From: Roseburia sp.
Lineage (GTDB): Bacteria; Bacillota; Clostridia; Lachnospirales; Lachnospiraceae
DNA length: 8,359 nt
Assembly (NCBI GenBank): GCA_030844625.1
Contig: JAUUNJ010000100.1
Span: 1 to 8,359, forward strand
Direction: 5' to 3'
Position 1 is the first letter of the stretch. Every line of letters begins with the position of its first letter. This document shows, in pieces, positions 5,425-8,359 of this stretch. A program made the position numbers and the translations under genes. The notes below the pieces were generated by a model. That model did not search any database, was not told the origin of the DNA, and was given only the letters and a program-made list of their open reading frames with translations.

Positions 5425-5829
5425 ATGGAGGTGTTACTGGGAGAACATGGACAAGTACTGTTGTATGGGATTATTGGAACGATGATAGTTCTTTTGATTT
5501 GCTCATTATGTGCGGATAAATGGAAATCTGTCACACCGGAATATAAAACAGTAGTCAGTAGAAATAGCAAAGAATTTATTTCTGACATGAAAGCAAAGTT
5601 TCCGATAATTGATGCAGATGAGGTTATATTTGCGGATTATAAAGATGAAAGCTTCAATTATAAAGATTTTATTCGTGCAAAGAATTGTGAGGGAAAGGAT
5701 ATTACGGAAGATATTAAGGTTTATGGCAATGTGGATGTGTTTCAAAAAGGGGTGTATAAACTTCGATGTGTTGTAGTGGCGGATAATAGTCTGATTTGTA
5801 CAAAATATGTTAACGTAATAGTGGAGTAG
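5425..5829 (+). CDS. Pilin-like protein with C-terminal Ig-like (DUF5011-type) domain
   Basis: A 134-residue protein starting MEVLLGEHG with a hydrophobic segment (VLLYGIIGTMIVLLICSLCA, residues 11-30), the same leader-like pattern as its two predecessors. A linker (31-75) leads to a beta-sandwich-like domain (about 77-134) with the run DITEDIKVYGNVDVFQKG and a closing strand KYVNVIVE. That is the pattern of DUF5011/bacterial Ig-like domains: charged start, G-x-VD-x-x-x-x-G-x-Y, final VxVxV. An exported pilin bearing an Ig-like domain would suit a tip or minor subunit, or one that spaces the fibre from the wall. It starts 1 nt after the preceding stop, with a G-run about 6 nt upstream as ribosome binding site. 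Confidence 0.7.
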   Translation: MEVLLGEHGQVLLYGIIGTMIVLLICSLCADKWKSVTPEYKTVVSRNSKEFISDMKAKFPIIDADEVIFADYKDESFNYKDFIRAKNCEGKDITEDIKVYGNVDVFQKGVYKLRCVVVADNSLICTKYVNVIVE

Positions 5830-5832
5830 GGT

Positions 5833-6177
5833 ATGAAAATTGCGATAGAAATGTTTACACTGGTAATAGCCGTTACTATATCATGCATTCTTTTTTCATC
5901 AATTATAAGCAGCGATAATCAAAATGCGGATGCAAGGAATTTTTATAACGTGGTGGTGAACAGGATAGAAGATAGTAATTGTAATCTTCAGATTATTGAG
6001 GCGTGCATAAAAGAGGCGGAAAGTAATGGGTATGAGTTAAGTGTGGAGGACGTAACGGTATATGCTGAACATCCGAGCAGACTGGTGACAATGAAGTATA
6101 GTATCAGATTTCCGGTGTTTGGTTTATTTGGGAATGATTATGAAAAACAGGCGGTAATAGAAGGGTATGCAAGATAG
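5833..6177 (+). CDS. TadE-like pseudopilin
   Basis: A 114-residue protein with a hydrophobic N-terminus (IEMFTLVIAVTISCILFSSI, residues 5-24). A predicted helical stretch with conserved-looking spacing (ARNFYNVVVNRIEDS and a second helix IIEACIKEAESNGYEL) follows, then beta strands (VTMKYSIRFPVFG) and an end EKQAVIEGYAR. This layout matches small TadE/TadG or DUF4320-type minor pilins that accompany Tad-like loci in Firmicutes: one membrane helix, a predicted helical linker and a strand-rich C-terminus ending in a GYAR-like tail. Glu6 is followed directly by the hydrophobic run without any Gly-containing leader. It starts 3 nt after the previous stop, with GGAG 6 nt upstream, and its last 11 nt overlap the surface-protein gene. 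The family call is by architecture and context. Confidence 0.6.
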   Translation: MKIAIEMFTLVIAVTISCILFSSIISSDNQNADARNFYNVVVNRIEDSNCNLQIIEACIKEAESNGYELSVEDVTVYAEHPSRLVTMKYSIRFPVFGLFGNDYEKQAVIEGYAR

Positions 6178-8359
6178 AATTAGAATATTACTAATATTGA
6201 GTTGTATGATGGTTTTGTTCATGAGTGGCACTGTGTTTGGATATACAGGTAAGGGGACGAAAGCAAATCCATATATAGTATCCTCTGAGGCAGGCTTAAG
6301 AGGGGCACTTACAGAGCATGCAGAAAGAAAATCATGGATATATATTGCAGTGAATGATACTGTTGCCATAACAAAAACAATTCAGGTAGACGGGGGAAAA
6401 TACAGGATATACGCAATCAATGGAAATCAAACAATCAGAAGAACATCAAAACTGGATGCAAAAGTTAATGATATCAATGATTCCAAGTATTGTATGAGGG
6501 TTAGAGGAGATACACAAGTAGTCTTTGGTTACAGTGCATCAAAGTATAAATTGGTTCTGAACGGAAACAGTACTATTTTTAATGCTGACAGACAATGCTC
6601 GGGATGGCTGTATGTACATAATGGAACAATATGCACAATTGATGTTAACTGTCAGTTAAAAAACGCCATGAATAATAAAAAAGATCAATATGGGGCACCT
6701 ATAACTTCCAGAGGCGAACTTATCGTAAATGGAGAAATATGTAATTGCAGCGGAAACAATGGAGGGGCCATAAAAGCCATTCAAGGGAATGTTCAAATAA
6801 AAAATAGTGCCAATATTCATGATTGTGTATCTAAAACGGAAGGTGGTGTCATACATTCTTCAGGAGGAGATATTTTAATGAGCGGAGGGCAGATTTATAA
6901 CTGCAGATCTTTAGAAGAAGGTGGCGCGTTTTTTGTAAAAGGAACGGTAGAATGCAAAATTACAGGTGGAGTTATTAAGAATAATGTGTCAGGTGCAAGT
7001 GCAGGAGGTGTTTTTGCCGGATACGGAGCAACGCTTATTATTGGTACTCCTTCGGGAGGGGGACCGGAAATAGCTTATAATATATCTTCAGGCAGTGGCG
7101 GAGGTGTGAGATGTGATGGGGGAAACAGTGAATTGGCTGGAGGAACCACCTATATTTATGGAGGTAACATACATCACAATAATTCTGGAAAGTATGGAGG
7201 AGGTATTGCCTGCGGAGAGGCGGGAACAGAGAGTAAGTCCAGAATAATAATAAAAAATACCACCATTAATAATAATACCAGTAGTTCTGATGGGGGCGGA
7301 ATATGGATTCCAAAGGGAGCAGTTGGAATAGATGGTAATGCGGTGTTAATTGACAGATGCAAAATAAAAAATAATGTTTCCTTGAGAAATGGAGGCGGAA
7401 TCATGTTATATGGCAGTGCAAGTGCATCCAATAATGAAGTTGCCGGAAATTCTGCAAAAAATAAAGGTGGGGGTGTATTCATAGATTCGGTGGGGACCCT
7501 CATTCTTAATAGTGGTGTTGTGTCCAACAATAAATGTAATGAACAGGGAAGCGGTATCTATGTAAAAGGAAAATTTAAAATACAATCAAATGCATGTGTG
7601 GACACAAATAATATTGTATATCTGTCATTGAATACATATGTGGATGTGATTGGAAAACTGAATAAGACTGGTGGATATATTGCTCACATCGATTCCCAGT
7701 CAAAAGAAAATGGAACAATTCTGGTAAAAGCAGATTATACGGGAACATCTGCGTCTAAAGAATTATATTATTCAGGAAATTCATCTGATGAGTATATGGA
7801 AAAAACGGTCATAAAAAAATATTTATACTATGAATTGGGAAAAAACAGATGTCTTCGACCCAGTGAAAAGGTAAATGGATATAATAATAATTACATTATT
7901 TTAAGTGAAAAATATACTGTGTCATATGACAAAAACACAACGGATGAAATTGAGAATATGCCGAAAGATCAGATAAAATTCTGGGAGGAAAATATTACCA
8001 TAAGTAATAGTGTGATTGCAAGGGACGGATATGGAATTAATAATGCAAATCACTGGAATCTAAAAAAAGATGGAAGTGGAATATGTATAAAACCCGGTGG
8101 TATTTATCTTTTTAATGAAAGTAAGACACTATATGCCCAATGGATATTTTGGACAGTCATTGCAAAAGACAGATATTATGTAGTGGGACAGGATGTGGTA
8201 TTAGATCAACAGGAAATATTAAAGAAAGTAACCGTCACAGATAATAATGGTGGTGCTTCTTATAAAATTTGTGTGAAACAAATAGATAGAGAAGATGGAA
8301 GCCTGATTATTAAAGGTTCGGATATTGTGACAGATAACTATATGAACACATTAACCAAA
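6167..8359 (+). CDS. Large secreted beta-helix surface protein with InlB B-type repeat (open at the right edge)
   Basis: 731 codons are visible with no stop, so the 3' end is missing. Residues 1-26 form a Sec signal peptide: basic start QDRIR, hydrophobic core LLILSCMMVLFMSG, probable cleavage after VFG. Residues about 27-490 form a right-handed beta-helix with turns GG[G/A][IVF] at 199, 226, 252, 280, 311, 344, 376, 409, 434 and a GSGI at 461, each preceded by an IxxN/C turn. This is Pmp-like and common in clostridial surface proteins. Residues about 582-659 (YTVSYDKN ... KTLYAQW) match the InlB B/Listeria-Bacteroides repeat. From 660 an Ig-like domain begins (DRYYVVGQDVVL). At least 17 Cys lie after the signal peptide, many for a secreted protein. 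The ATG overlaps the TadE-like gene by 11 nt. Its GAAGGG is only 1 nt away, so translation is probably coupled. A stop at 6158 excludes an upstream start. It is likely an adhesin or fibre partner; wall anchoring would be beyond the edge. Confidence 0.85.
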   Translation, partial: MQDRIRILLILSCMMVLFMSGTVFGYTGKGTKANPYIVSSEAGLRGALTEHAERKSWIYIAVNDTVAITKTIQVDGGKYRIYAINGNQTIRRTSKLDAKVNDINDSKYCMRVRGDTQVVFGYSASKYKLVLNGNSTIFNADRQCSGWLYVHNGTICTIDVNCQLKNAMNNKKDQYGAPITSRGELIVNGEICNCSGNNGGAIKAIQGNVQIKNSANIHDCVSKTEGGVIHSSGGDILMSGGQIYNCRSLEEGGAFFVKGTVECKITGGVIKNNVSGASAGGVFAGYGATLIIGTPSGGGPEIAYNISSGSGGGVRCDGGNSELAGGTTYIYGGNIHHNNSGKYGGGIACGEAGTESKSRIIIKNTTINNNTSSSDGGGIWIPKGAVGIDGNAVLIDRCKIKNNVSLRNGGGIMLYGSASASNNEVAGNSAKNKGGGVFIDSVGTLILNSGVVSNNKCNEQGSGIYVKGKFKIQSNACVDTNNIVYLSLNTYVDVIGKLNKTGGYIAHIDSQSKENGTILVKADYTGTSASKELYYSGNSSDEYMEKTVIKKYLYYELGKNRCLRPSEKVNGYNNNYIILSEKYTVSYDKNTTDEIENMPKDQIKFWEENITISNSVIARDGYGINNANHWNLKKDGSGICIKPGGIYLFNESKTLYAQWIFWTVIAKDRYYVVGQDVVLDQQEILKKVTVTDNNGGASYKICVKQIDREDGSLIIKGSDIVTDNYMNTLTK
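6761..7558 (+). repeat. Ten degenerate beta-helix repeats in the surface protein
   Basis: Protein-level repeats of 25-33 residues (residues 199-464) have the consensus [IV]xx[NC]x[ST]xxxGG[GA][IVF]. The DNA is diverged, with no long exact copies, so the array is old or selected at protein level rather than a recent tandem expansion. Confidence 0.75.

Noticed and set aside
5279..5485. 68-codon plus-strand frame starting at an ATG overlapping the stop of the 35-aa gene
   Set aside because: It overlaps the 46-aa EHG-type gene in another frame, has no membrane segment or recognisable motif, and sits too close to GGAGG (3 nt) compared with the ATG at 5283.
7174..7530. 118-codon minus-strand frame opposite the surface protein
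   Set aside because: Its Pro-rich product is the antisense of Gly codons in the beta-helix repeats; no ribosome binding site or family resemblance.
6761..7558. CRISPR-like or nucleotide tandem array in the Gly-rich region
   Set aside because: Repeats are visible only in the protein; spacing varies from 25 to 33 codons and the DNA units are not identical, and the reading frame runs through.

Overview
The window is AT-rich (roughly 35-37% G+C by eye). It has strong GGAGG-type Shine-Dalgarno sites, TTG starts on two genes, a Gram-positive-style terminator and typical Firmicutes protein families. It looks like a chromosomal piece of an anaerobic Clostridia, most likely a Lachnospiraceae gut or rumen bacterium. 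That placement is inferred from style and families, not from a database match. No tRNA, rRNA, CRISPR array, insertion sequence or phage gene was seen.

Left part (1-2352), three unrelated units. (1) The 3' end of an ABC-transporter ATPase of the viologen/daunorubicin-exporter type (COG4586-like) runs off the left edge and ends at 443, with a weak hairpin terminator behind it. (2) A complete superoxide dismutase gene lies on the minus strand (574-1209). It starts at TTG and carries the outer-sphere glutamine of Mn-type enzymes. A TATAAT box and a TCTCAC-N7-GTGAGA palindrome lie upstream of it. (3) A 303-residue protein (1360-2271) resembles the second half of CbiE joined to CbiT (CobL-like precorrin methyltransferase). 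It has lost the glycine-rich SAM loop and stands alone, with no cobalamin genes around it. A very strong hairpin terminator (2289-2352) closes this part.

Right part (2429-8359), one long plus-strand operon. A good promoter (TTTACA-17-TAATAT) and a leader of about 170 nt precede a compact Tad/Flp-type (type IVb pilus, type II secretion-like) locus. The order is: small pilin-like protein (59 aa), short CpaF/TadA ATPase (342 aa), membrane protein that looks like TadB and TadC fused in one chain (433 aa), a 35-aa and a 46-aa pilin-like peptide, a 134-aa pilin-like protein carrying an Ig-like (DUF5011-type) domain, a 114-aa TadE-like pseudopilin, and a very long secreted protein that is still open at the right edge. 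From the platform gene onward the genes overlap or are separated by only 1-3 nt, so they are probably co-transcribed and translationally coupled.

Four of the small proteins share the N-terminal pattern [LM]xE[HS]G followed directly by a hydrophobic segment, which looks like a very short class III (prepilin) leader. The last gene (from 6167, 731 codons visible) encodes a signal peptide, a right-handed beta-helix with ten GG[G/A][I/V/F] turns and an Asn/Cys ladder, an InlB B-type repeat, and the start of another Ig-like domain. The simplest reading is a minimal Tad-like machine that assembles a short fibre and is co-expressed with a large surface adhesin. No TadZ, TadV/prepilin peptidase or secretin is visible. 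The combination of a fused platform, miniature EHG pilins and a co-operonic beta-helix protein is the most interesting content here.
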